Shown here in pieces: positions 1 through 7,350 of a stretch of 10,500 nucleotides of DNA. The notes below the pieces were generated by a model. It ran no database searches and was not told where the DNA came from. It worked only from the letters and a program-made list of their open reading frames with translations. The position numbers and the translations under genes are program-made. The stretch comes from Propionibacteriales bacterium (lineage in GTDB: Bacteria; Actinomycetota; Actinomycetes; Propionibacteriales; Propionibacteriaceae): assembly GCA_017882655.1 (NCBI GenBank), contig JADGPB010000046.1:1-10500 (forward strand), in the 5' to 3' direction. Every line of letters starts with the position of its first letter. Position 1 is the stretch's first letter.

Positions 1-214
1 CCATCGGCCAGATCGATGCCCACGTCCAGATCAGGAAGACCGAGCCGGACACGACCCAGGCCATGAAGCCACCAATCACCCAGCCGAAGGCGAGGGCTAG
101 GCCAATCCCAACGAGGGCGCCAGCACCGACCGAGACAAGCAGGTGCGTCCTGGCTGAGGTTCGGTGCCAAGCAGGCACGCCCCTCAACGGACCCCGCTCG
201 GACACATCGGCCAT
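1..214 (-). CDS. DUF1345-like integral membrane protein, N-terminal part (runs off the left edge)
   Basis: Reading the minus strand from the ATG at 214 gives 71 codons with no stop before the window edge. The first ~23 residues are polar (MADVSERGPLRGVPAWHR...). Two hydrophobic stretches follow, HLLVSVGAGALVGIGLALAF and then AWVVSGSVFLIWTW, ending in ASIWPM. The pattern of a paired N-terminal helix followed by a '(L/I)xWTWxxIWPM' end resembles the start of DUF1345 family membrane proteins, whose function is unknown. No Shine-Dalgarno sequence is visible before the ATG. An in-frame TTG at 253 is an alternative start, and a leaderless transcript is possible. The gene lies 77 bases downstream of the transglutaminase stop on the same strand, so read-through from that operon is conceivable. 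The family call rests on about a third of a typical protein. Confidence 0.6.
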   Translation of the reverse strand, partial: MADVSERGPLRGVPAWHRTSARTHLLVSVGAGALVGIGLALAFGWVIGGFMAWVVSGSVFLIWTWASIWPM

Positions 215-291
215 GGGTCGAGCATCGCACGTCGGGGCGCCGAGAGAGCGCAACCCGGCCGCACCAGGCCGCCGGAGTGGCGTCGAGCTCG

Positions 292-1197
292 TCATTGATC
301 GAGTCGGGTGACCTCGACGCCCACGGAGAGGCTGCTCTTGGTGGCATCGGTGAAGATGACGCCTCGTAGCGGGGACACGTCGCGGAAGTCGCGGCCCCAT
401 GCGGTGACGATGTAGCGGGAGTCGGCGAGGTGGTCGTTCGTGGGGTCCAGGTCGACCCAGCCCGCTCCCGGCGTGAAGACCGAGACCCACGCGTGGGTGG
501 CGCCTGAACCGGCGAGCTTGGGTCTGCCCGACGGGGGGGTGGTCTCGATGTAGCCGGACACGTACCGCGCGGGCAGTCCCGCCGCACGGAAGCACGCGAC
601 GGCGAGGTGGGCGAAGTCCTGGCAGACACCCGCCTTCGTGGTCAGCAGCTCTGGCAGCGTCGAGTTCACCGTGGTCGCGCCCTTGGTGTACGTGAAGTCC
701 GTGTAGATCTGGTGGTACAGGGAAGCGATCGCCTCGCCGAGAGGCCTCCCCGCGGGGATCGCCGTCTCCGCGAACCGGCGCACTTCTTCCGACAGCTGCA
801 CGTGGGCGCTCGGCAGCGTGTACAGCGCATGCTCCATCGGGTCGAGCGAAGCGTCCTGGCGTAGAACGGCAGCTGCCCCACCCACGGTGTGCTCGTCGAG
901 CGCGTCCAGATCCACCTCGGGCCACTGCACGTCCAGCACGCTCTCCTTGACCACCTCGAACCGCTCGTGCTCGGTGTGGATCTCGAGATAGTGGGTGAAG
1001 TTGCCGAACAGGTCGCGGGTCTCGTCGGTCACCTGCGGCACGGGATCGATCGTCAACGTGTGCTCGAGCAGCGTCTGGGAGTGCTGGGGGCGTGGCCGGA
1101 GACAGGCGCGACCGTACGAACTCGTGACCGGCAGGTCGTACGTGTAGGCGGTGCGGTGGAGCACCCGGTACTGGCGGCGGTCGTGCAGGTCGCTCAT
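292..1197 (-). CDS. Transglutaminase-like cysteine protease/transferase family protein
   Basis: A 301-residue protein in two parts. Residues ~8-90 match the beta-sandwich bacterial transglutaminase-like N-terminal domain (YRVLHRTAYTY, LRPRPQHSQT, DLFGNFTHYLEI). Residues ~150-260 form the papain-like transglutaminase core with an intact triad: Cys192 in AGVCQDFAH, His235 in ATHAWV and Asp251 in WVDLDPTND. Proteins of this kind are cytoplasmic and are predicted to cleave or transfer amide bonds; the substrate is unknown. The ATG overlaps the TGA of the upstream ATP-grasp/alpha-E gene (ATGA), implying translational coupling in a three-gene operon. It is last in the operon and its length is normal for the family. 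It is a paralogue of the N-terminal third of the amidoligase fusion two genes upstream. Family assignment is firm; biochemical role is inference. Confidence 0.92.
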   Translation of the reverse strand: MSDLHDRRQYRVLHRTAYTYDLPVTSSYGRACLRPRPQHSQTLLEHTLTIDPVPQVTDETRDLFGNFTHYLEIHTEHERFEVVKESVLDVQWPEVDLDALDEHTVGGAAAVLRQDASLDPMEHALYTLPSAHVQLSEEVRRFAETAIPAGRPLGEAIASLYHQIYTDFTYTKGATTVNSTLPELLTTKAGVCQDFAHLAVACFRAAGLPARYVSGYIETTPPSGRPKLAGSGATHAWVSVFTPGAGWVDLDPTNDHLADSRYIVTAWGRDFRDVSPLRGVIFTDATKSSLSVGVEVTRLDQ

Positions 1198-3743
1198 CGC
1201 CAGCCGCCCTGGATCTCGGGGACCGAGAACGACCGCGACGCCTGCTGCTGCTCGAAGTACGCAGCTTCGATGAGCTCGGACACACCGCGCAGGTCGGTCT
1301 CGACATCGGCCATGAGATCGAACAGCGCCACGCGGCGCGTGAGGAAGAACTCGTCGGTGTCGATCGTGCCGAGCCGGTCGACGATCGCGTTCACGGCTCC
1401 CTCGATCACGGGATCGGGGGTCTCTGCGAGAGCCTCGATCAGGCGACGCAGTGAATAGACGACCGAGCGGGGGTTGGTCTCGTCGGTGACGAGGAGGTGT
1501 ACGGCCTCACCGGCGGGGATCGCCGAGCCGACCCCGGCCGCCATGCGGCGCCGGTACGTGATGAGGCTGTCGCCGACCCTGAGCACTGCCTCGGTGACGA
1601 GCGCTTCGGCGACGGGGGAGCGCTCGGCGGCGAGCGTGTTGCGCAGCAGCCGTACGGTCAGCTGAGCCCGCTCCATCCGGCGTCCGGCTTCGAGGAACGC
1701 CCAGATCGAGTCGCGGATGAGGCTCTCGCTCGCGAGCCCCGACAACGCGAGACACGCCTCCATTGCGTGGGAGGCGACGTCCTGGATGTGGACCTCATCG
1801 CCCAGTGCGCGCGCTTCCACGAGGGTTGTCTGCAGCCGGTTGAGGATGCCGAACGTGTCCAGGCTCAGCACCTCTCGTACCTCTTGGGCCGCACGCGTCA
1901 TGCGCAGCGCGTTGTGCGCGAGGGAGCCGCGCAGGTCGGGGTCCAGGAGGAGCGCACGCAGCAGCGGCAACGGGTTGGCGCGGCGCTCGGCGGACCCCGG
2001 GTCGGCGGAGGCGAAGCCCGGCCGTACGGTCGTGACCTCGCTCAGCGCCACGAGCATCGCGACCATGGCCGTGCGACCGGGCGTGTCCGTACGTGTCAGG
2101 TTGTCCTCGACGAGGTTCTCCACGACGTTGAGCAGCCGGGCCGTCGACTGGGCGCGTTCCGAGTAGCGGCCCGTCCAGTACAGGCTGCCCGCGCCGCGTG
2201 GCGTGAGCCTGGGGAGAACTGTCTGCTGCCGCCGCGACCGGGTGGGCGCGGAGGACAGCACCAGCGGCGGCCCGAGCGTCTCCGCCTCGACGACCCACAC
2301 GTCCTTCGCGAGCGCGCCGGCGCGGTTGGTGATGACCAGCGAGTCGTCGGAGCCGGCGACGCGGGCCATGCCTCCAGGCAGCACGTGGTAGTCGCCGTCG
2401 TACGCGACGGCGAACGTCCTCAGCACCATCGGACGCGACACGAGCCCGGTCGTGGTCACGATGGGTGCGGTGGACGGCTGGACGATCTCCTGCGCGGCCC
2501 ATCGCCAGGGCTCCTCGGTGATCCGCCTCCGGAGGGTGCCGAGCGTGGCGCCGTCGAGCTCAGGACCCATGTACGTCTCGGTCACCACACCGCGCGAGAT
2601 GGGCCTCACCACGAGCTTGTCGAGGTGCCCCAGGACATGGTCGAGGCTTGTCGCGTCGCCGCACCACCAGGCATCCGGGCTGGGCAGGACGAGCTCTTCG
2701 CCGAGCAGCGCCCGTGCGATGCCCGGAAGGTACGGGAACAGGCCGGGGTTCTCGAGCACGCCGGCCGTGAACGGGTTGACGACGCTCACGCTCCCGCGCG
2801 CGGCGGCTGCGACGAGGCCAGGCACCCCGAGGCGCGAATCCGTGCGCAGGTCGAGCGAGTCGCACCAGGCCGCATCCACGCGCCGCTGGACGATGTCGAC
2901 GTGGTGCAGGCGCCCCGTCGTACGCAGCCACAGCTTCCCGTCGCGCATGAGGAGGTCGTCGCTCTGTGCCAACGGATGACCGAGCAGAGTCGAGAGCAGC
3001 GCCTGGTCGTACGCGGTCTCGCTCTCGGGTCCCGGGGTGAGCAGGACGACCTGGGGCACGGTGTCCGTCGGCGGCGCGGCCTGCAGCAGCCCCATCTGCA
3101 TCACGTCGAAGAAGGGGCGCAATCGGCGCAGCGGCAGAGACCGGTAGATGTGGTCGAGCGCGCGGGACACGATCCTGCGGGTCGCCATCGCGTACCCAGC
3201 CCCGGACGGCGACTGGGTCTGGTCGCTCATCACGCACCACGACCCGTCGGCCGTACGGGCGAGGTCGGTCGCCACCATCGGGAGCTGTCGGCTGCCGGGC
3301 AGCAGCACGCGGGCCGCTGGGACGAGGAAGCCCTCGTGACCGACGACGAGCTCGGCCGGGAGCAGACGCTCGCGTAATGTCCGGCGCTCGGTGAGGAGGT
3401 CGACGAGGATCGCGTCGAGCAGCCGGGCCCGCTGGGTGAGCCCTGCCTCAAGCCGTTCCCACTCCGTCGACTCGATGAGGATGGGGAGGGGATCGACCTT
3501 CCAGGGGACCTGCGTGCCGTCTGGCGCGCCGTACGTCACGCCGTCGTCGAGGACCATCCGTCGTACGTCACGGCGGCGCGCGCGCAGACCGTGGTGACCC
3601 ATGGCGTCGATCTCTGCGCTGAGCGTGCGGCCTCGGGCGCTGGCAGACAGTCGTGAGAGCTCGTCGAAGCCCCCGCCCTCCTGCATCCTGGCACTGTAGG
3701 GCCCGACGACCCGATCCTGGGCGACATCTGGGAGCGGTGTCAC
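1194..3743 (-). CDS. Circularly permuted ATP-grasp / alpha-E (DUF403) fusion protein
   Basis: An 849-residue fusion. Residues ~15-490 resemble the circularly permuted ATP-grasp type 2 family (former DUF404/DUF407): VLDDGVTYGAPDG near 64-76, WKVDPLPILI at 81-90, LLTPGPESETAYD near 234, VVNPFTAGVLENPGLFPYLP near 321-340, and a KDVWVV end near 480. Residues ~513-830 are the alpha-helical alpha-E domain, opening with GAGSLYWTGRYSERAQSTAR. The ATP-grasp half is predicted to form an acyl-phosphate and ligate a carboxylate to an amine, perhaps adding a peptide-like tag; the alpha-E half has no established activity. In many genomes the two halves are separate genes; here they are one. I chose the GTG at 3743 because it overlaps the upstream TGA (GTGA) and the residues before Met20 fit the family's usual N-terminus. 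It has no Shine-Dalgarno sequence of its own, so it probably relies on coupling. Met20 is an alternative start. Confidence 0.9.
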   Translation of the reverse strand: MTPLPDVAQDRVVGPYSARMQEGGGFDELSRLSASARGRTLSAEIDAMGHHGLRARRRDVRRMVLDDGVTYGAPDGTQVPWKVDPLPILIESTEWERLEAGLTQRARLLDAILVDLLTERRTLRERLLPAELVVGHEGFLVPAARVLLPGSRQLPMVATDLARTADGSWCVMSDQTQSPSGAGYAMATRRIVSRALDHIYRSLPLRRLRPFFDVMQMGLLQAAPPTDTVPQVVLLTPGPESETAYDQALLSTLLGHPLAQSDDLLMRDGKLWLRTTGRLHHVDIVQRRVDAAWCDSLDLRTDSRLGVPGLVAAAARGSVSVVNPFTAGVLENPGLFPYLPGIARALLGEELVLPSPDAWWCGDATSLDHVLGHLDKLVVRPISRGVVTETYMGPELDGATLGTLRRRITEEPWRWAAQEIVQPSTAPIVTTTGLVSRPMVLRTFAVAYDGDYHVLPGGMARVAGSDDSLVITNRAGALAKDVWVVEAETLGPPLVLSSAPTRSRRQQTVLPRLTPRGAGSLYWTGRYSERAQSTARLLNVVENLVEDNLTRTDTPGRTAMVAMLVALSEVTTVRPGFASADPGSAERRANPLPLLRALLLDPDLRGSLAHNALRMTRAAQEVREVLSLDTFGILNRLQTTLVEARALGDEVHIQDVASHAMEACLALSGLASESLIRDSIWAFLEAGRRMERAQLTVRLLRNTLAAERSPVAEALVTEAVLRVGDSLITYRRRMAAGVGSAIPAGEAVHLLVTDETNPRSVVYSLRRLIEALAETPDPVIEGAVNAIVDRLGTIDTDEFFLTRRVALFDLMADVETDLRGVSELIEAAYFEQQQASRSFSVPEIQGGWR

Positions 3744-6700
3744 AACGCGTCGGTTTCGTCGACCTCGCGTCCGGGCGGTCGTCCGGGGAGGAAGCGGCGG
3801 AGGTCGAGCGTGCAGGGGAAGTCAGTGGGCCGCTGTCCGAGTACGGAGTCGTGGCCGGGCAGTACGGAGACCTCGACCCCGCCGCTCGTCTGGTACGGCT
3901 GGAAGCGCGCCGCCCGACGGGACTCGGCTTCGGCTGCGTTGACCGGGTAGGTGTCGTACGCGCGCCCGCCCTCGTGGACGACGCGGTACGTGAAGCCGCC
4001 CAGCGACTGTCCGCTGTGCCGGTCGACGAGGTCGAACCGGAGCGGAGAGTGGACACCGATCGTGGGGTGGAGCGACGAGGGCGGCGACCAGGCCTTGTAG
4101 CGGACTCCGGCGACGGTGGTGGAGGCGGTGCCGTCCAGGCCCGTGCCCCAGCCGACGGTCGAGACCTGGGCCATCGGTACGGCGACGCCGTTGCAGGTGA
4201 CGACGTGGCGACCTTCGATGATCCCCGAGGCGGTGATCTGGACCCGGCCCACCGAGGAGTCGACGTAGCGGGCCATCCCGTTCTCGGCCGCCTCCTCGCC
4301 GAGGACGTGCCAGGGCTCGATCGCGCCGCGCAGCTCGAGGCCGACGCCGGACACCTGGACCTCGCCGAGACGCGGGAAGCGGAACTCGAGGAACGGCTCG
4401 AGCCATCGCTCGTCGAACGCCGGCCCGCCCTTGCGGACGAGGTAGGCGTTGAGCTCGTCGACGACGTCGCGCAGGTCGGCCGCCGCGTACGCGGGCAGCA
4501 GGTAGCGGTCGTGCAGGCGGGTTCCCCACCGGATCAGGTCGCCCTCGTACGGCTCGTCCCAGAAGCGGGCCACCAAAGCTCGTACGAGCAGCGACTGCAC
4601 CAGCGACATCCGCGCGTGCGGCGGCATCTCGAAGCCCCGCATCTCGAGCAGGCCGAGCCTGCCCGTGCGGCTGTCAGGGCTGTACAGCTTGTCGACGCAG
4701 AACTCGGCGCGGTGCGTGTTGCCGGTCACGTCGACGAGCAGGTGGCGCAGGAGGCGGTCGGTGAGCCAGGGCTGGGTACGGCGCTGGCGAGCGATCCGAT
4801 CGTTCGGGTCCTCGTCCCAGCGCCTGTCGGCGGCGACGACCGCGGCGATGTCGTGGTCGACGTCCGGGTCGACGATCATGCGGGCGAGCTGGGCGAATGC
4901 GGTCTCGAGCTCGTACAGCGTCTCGTGACGTCCCTCGTCGACGCGCGGAGCCTGGCTCGTCGGACCGATGAAGCGGCCGGTGAAGACGTAGGACAACGCG
5001 GGATGGTGCTGCCAGTACGTGATGAGCGAGCGCAGCAGATCGGGACGACGCAGGAGCGGCGAGTCGGCAGGAGTGGCGCCGCCCAGCGTGATGTGGTTGC
5101 CGCCGCCCGTACCCGTGTGCGTACCGTCGAGATCGAACTTCTCCGTGGACAGGCCGGCGGCCCGTGCGTCCTCGTACAGCGTCGTCGTGAGCGTCTCCAG
5201 GTCGTCCCAGGTGCCGGTCGGCTGGACGTTGACCTCGAGCACGCCTGGGTCGGGCGTGATGCTCAGGCTGCGGGCGCGGTCGTCGTACGGCAGCGGGTAG
5301 CCCTCGAGGACGACCGGTTGGCCCGTCGCGGCGGCGGCGTCCTCGATGGCGATCAGGAGCCGTACGGCGTCGTCGAGGAGGTCGACCGGTGGCAGGAAGA
5401 CGAACACGTGGCCGTCTCGCTCCTGGACGGCGAGGGCGGTACGGGGGGCGTCGGTGACATCGATCACGCGGGCCAGCTCACGGGTGCGGCGGTCGGGCAG
5501 GGAGCGGGTCGGGACCTCGTCGGCGCGGGCGATGTCGGGCGCCTCACCCCAGGCGATCGAGTCCAACGGCAGGCGCAGTCCGAGTGCGGACGTGCCGGGG
5601 ATGAGGTAGAGGTCGTGGCGCCGGGGCTGCCACCTGCTGGTGGCCCAGGAGCCGGGCCGGTCGGGGTCGACGAAGACCGGTACGACATACCCGGCAGGTC
5701 GCGCGGGGGTCGTGACGAGGGCCGCGGCAAGTGCCTGCGGGTCGGCGTCGATCGTGGGCCGGTCGCCCTCGGGCCGCTGGGCCTCGGCAAGCGCCTCGGC
5801 CACCGGGTCCTCGTACGCCGAGAGCACGAGGCTGGACATGATGCCGAGGTTCCCCGCGATCGCCGTGGCCAGCTCGAGCGGACGGGTCGAGGACTCAGGC
5901 GGGGACGAGGGGTCGGCGAGCAGGGCTGGGTCGCGCCACAGCGGGCGACCGTCGGCACGCCAGGAGAGCTGGAGCTGCCAGCGGGGGAGAGGCTCCCCGG
6001 GGTACCACTTGCCCTGGCCGTGGTGCATCACGCCGTTCGGCGCCCACCGGTTGCGGAGCAATGTCACGAGGCGGCCGGCGAGGGCGCGCTTCTCCGCGCC
6101 GTCGGCCTCCGACTCCCATTCGGGCGTGGACGTGTCGCCGGAGGTGACGAAGGTCGGCTCGCCGCCCATGGTGAGGCGTACGTCGCCGGCCTGCAGCAGC
6201 GTGTCGACGTGGCGGCCCAGCGCCTGGATGCTCGACCACGCCTCGTCCGAGTACGGCTTGGTCACCCGGGCGTCCTCATGGATCCGGGTCACGGTGTTGC
6301 TGAACGAGAACACCGTGTCCACGATCTCGGTCGCACCCGTGATCGGCGCGGCACTCGAGGGCTCGGGCGTGCATGACAACGGGATGTGGCCCTCACCGGC
6401 GAACAGTCCGGACGTGGGGTCGAGGCCGATCCAGCCCGCGCCCGGCACGTACACCTCCGCCCACGCGTGGAGGTCGGTGAAGTCCTCCTTCGGACCCGCG
6501 GCGCCGTCGAGCGGTACGACGTCGGCCTTGAGCTGGACGAGGTAGCCCGACACGAACCGGGCGGCCAGCCCGAGGCGCCGCAGGACCGTCACGAGCAGCC
6601 AGCCCGAGTCGCGGCAGGAGCCGAGGGCCATGGCGAGGGTGTGACCCGGCGTCTGGACGCCGACCTCGAGCCGCGTCGTGTAGGCGACGTGGGAGTAGAT

Positions 6701-7189
6701 CGCCGAGTTCACTGCGACGAGCATGTCGACGATCCGCAGGCTGCCGTCGCGGGGGAGCAGCGGCGCGACGACCGCGTCGATCCAGGCGTCGACGGCGTCT
6801 GGGCCAGTGTCGGTCGGGTTGGCGGGGATGCGGTGCAGGTACGGCTGGAGGTCCCGCTCGAGGTCGTACGGGTAGGCGAACGGGAAGCGCTCGGCGTACT
6901 CCTCGACGAAGAAGTCGAACGGGTTGACGACCGTCATGTCCGCGACGAGGTCGATGACGATCTTCAGCTCGGAGGCGGGTTCCGGGAAGACGACCCGGGC
7001 CATGTAGTTGCCGAACGGGTCCTGCTGCCAGTTGAGGAAGTTGTTCTCCGGGGTCACCGTGAGCGCGTACGCAGAGACGGGCGTACGGGAGTGAGGCGCC
7101 GGCCGCAACCGGATCGTGTGGGGGCTGATCGTGACCGGGCGCGCGAACGTATACGTCGTCTCGTGCCGCAACGCCACCTTGATGGTCAC
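3740..7189 (-). CDS. Transglutaminase-like / DUF2126 putative amidoligase fusion
   Basis: A 1149-residue protein if started at the GTG at 7189. Residues ~1-100 are the bacterial transglutaminase N-terminal domain (VTIKVALRHETTYTF, IRLRPAPHSRTP). The core follows with triad Cys192 (GSCRDSGW), His241 (DLHAWAEVYVPG) and Asp257 (GLDPTS). From ~340 (MGGEPTFV) to the C-terminus is DUF2126, annotated in Pfam as a putative amidoligase of glutamine-synthetase type; visible landmarks include EVNVQP (652-657) and HTGTGGGNHI (691-700). The expected role is ATP-dependent carboxylate-amine ligation coupled to amide-bond cleavage or transfer; substrate unknown. The frame stays open to an ATG at 7309, but those 40 extra residues are low-complexity and unlike the family. 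Homologues begin like MxIxVALxHxTTYxF, which supports 7189. No well-spaced Shine-Dalgarno sequence precedes it: GGGAG lies only one base away. First gene of the operon; its stop overlaps the next gene's GTG. Confidence 0.9.
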   Translation of the reverse strand: MTIKVALRHETTYTFARPVTISPHTIRLRPAPHSRTPVSAYALTVTPENNFLNWQQDPFGNYMARVVFPEPASELKIVIDLVADMTVVNPFDFFVEEYAERFPFAYPYDLERDLQPYLHRIPANPTDTGPDAVDAWIDAVVAPLLPRDGSLRIVDMLVAVNSAIYSHVAYTTRLEVGVQTPGHTLAMALGSCRDSGWLLVTVLRRLGLAARFVSGYLVQLKADVVPLDGAAGPKEDFTDLHAWAEVYVPGAGWIGLDPTSGLFAGEGHIPLSCTPEPSSAAPITGATEIVDTVFSFSNTVTRIHEDARVTKPYSDEAWSSIQALGRHVDTLLQAGDVRLTMGGEPTFVTSGDTSTPEWESEADGAEKRALAGRLVTLLRNRWAPNGVMHHGQGKWYPGEPLPRWQLQLSWRADGRPLWRDPALLADPSSPPESSTRPLELATAIAGNLGIMSSLVLSAYEDPVAEALAEAQRPEGDRPTIDADPQALAAALVTTPARPAGYVVPVFVDPDRPGSWATSRWQPRRHDLYLIPGTSALGLRLPLDSIAWGEAPDIARADEVPTRSLPDRRTRELARVIDVTDAPRTALAVQERDGHVFVFLPPVDLLDDAVRLLIAIEDAAAATGQPVVLEGYPLPYDDRARSLSITPDPGVLEVNVQPTGTWDDLETLTTTLYEDARAAGLSTEKFDLDGTHTGTGGGNHITLGGATPADSPLLRRPDLLRSLITYWQHHPALSYVFTGRFIGPTSQAPRVDEGRHETLYELETAFAQLARMIVDPDVDHDIAAVVAADRRWDEDPNDRIARQRRTQPWLTDRLLRHLLVDVTGNTHRAEFCVDKLYSPDSRTGRLGLLEMRGFEMPPHARMSLVQSLLVRALVARFWDEPYEGDLIRWGTRLHDRYLLPAYAAADLRDVVDELNAYLVRKGGPAFDERWLEPFLEFRFPRLGEVQVSGVGLELRGAIEPWHVLGEEAAENGMARYVDSSVGRVQITASGIIEGRHVVTCNGVAVPMAQVSTVGWGTGLDGTASTTVAGVRYKAWSPPSSLHPTIGVHSPLRFDLVDRHSGQSLGGFTYRVVHEGGRAYDTYPVNAAEAESRRAARFQPYQTSGGVEVSVLPGHDSVLGQRPTDFPCTLDLRRFLPGRPPGREVDETDAL

Positions 7190-7275
7190 GCTCCCGACGG
7201 TACTTGGGCGAAGTTTCCGCCAGGTAACGTCCGTGTCACGCGACCCCGTGCCCTGCTCGTCTCCGGAGGCATTTG

Positions 7276-7292
7276 TTGGTCGCTGCGACGAA
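7276..7292. promoter_or_regulatory. Candidate operator: 17-bp inverted repeat TTGGTCGCTGCGACGAA
   Basis: GTCGC and GCGAC are perfect inverted arms around a single T (7279-7289). The symmetry resumes one base further out as TT...AA, so 7 of 8 base pairs match. It lies in the middle of the gap between divergent genes, where an autoregulating ROK repressor could control both promoters. ROK regulators bind as dimers to inverted repeats, often more AT-rich than this. Binding by the adjacent protein is inference. Confidence 0.4.
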
Positions 7293-7340
7293 TGTGCGCC
7301 TGGATGCATGAAGACAGGGCTAGCCTGGCCGTCGAGAGCC

Positions 7341-7346
7341 AGGAGG
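7341..7346 (+). promoter_or_regulatory. Shine-Dalgarno sequence of the ROK gene
   Basis: AGGAGG, followed by GGTC and then the GTG at 7351. The match to the anti-SD is full, with a short 4-base spacer. It decides the start: no other in-frame start nearby has such a site. Confidence 0.8.
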
Positions 7347-7350
7347 GGTC

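Larger units (their letters stand above)
7190..7350. promoter_or_regulatory. Divergent control region between the amidoligase operon and the ROK regulator
   Basis: These 161 bases separate the operon start (minus strand) from the ROK gene (plus strand), so promoters for both must lie here or inside the ROK 5' end. I found no convincing -35/-10 pair on either strand. TAGCCT at 7321-7326 fits a TAnnnT -10 for the ROK gene but has no recognisable -35. GGCTAGCC at 7318-7325 is a short perfect palindrome on top of it. The better operator candidate is listed separately at 7276-7292. The region is somewhat less GC-rich than the flanking genes (AT-rich patch around 7270-7295), as expected of a control region. 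Confidence 0.6.

Noticed and set aside
215..291. Terminator or promoter between the transglutaminase and the DUF1345-like gene
   Set aside because: Only a 4-bp GGCC hairpin is visible, common by chance at this GC, and no -10/-35 pair is recognisable.
63..311. 82-codon open frame on the plus strand
   Set aside because: It overlaps the DUF1345-like gene and the transglutaminase stop in antisense; Pro/Arg/Ala-rich with no SD.
533..539. Run of seven G (C7 in the transglutaminase coding strand) as a phase-variation tract
   Set aside because: The frame is intact, it encodes ordinary Pro-Pro in a loop, and a run of seven is not rare in such a GC-rich sequence.
1497..3377. Long open frame on the plus strand (~626 codons)
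   Set aside because: Antisense shadow of the ATP-grasp/alpha-E gene, with low-complexity R/G/H/V composition.
3653..6376. Very long open frame on the plus strand (~907 codons)
   Set aside because: It is antisense to the amidoligase fusion and the start of the ATP-grasp gene. It is Arg/Val/Gly-rich with no domain likeness; long antisense frames are expected at this GC.
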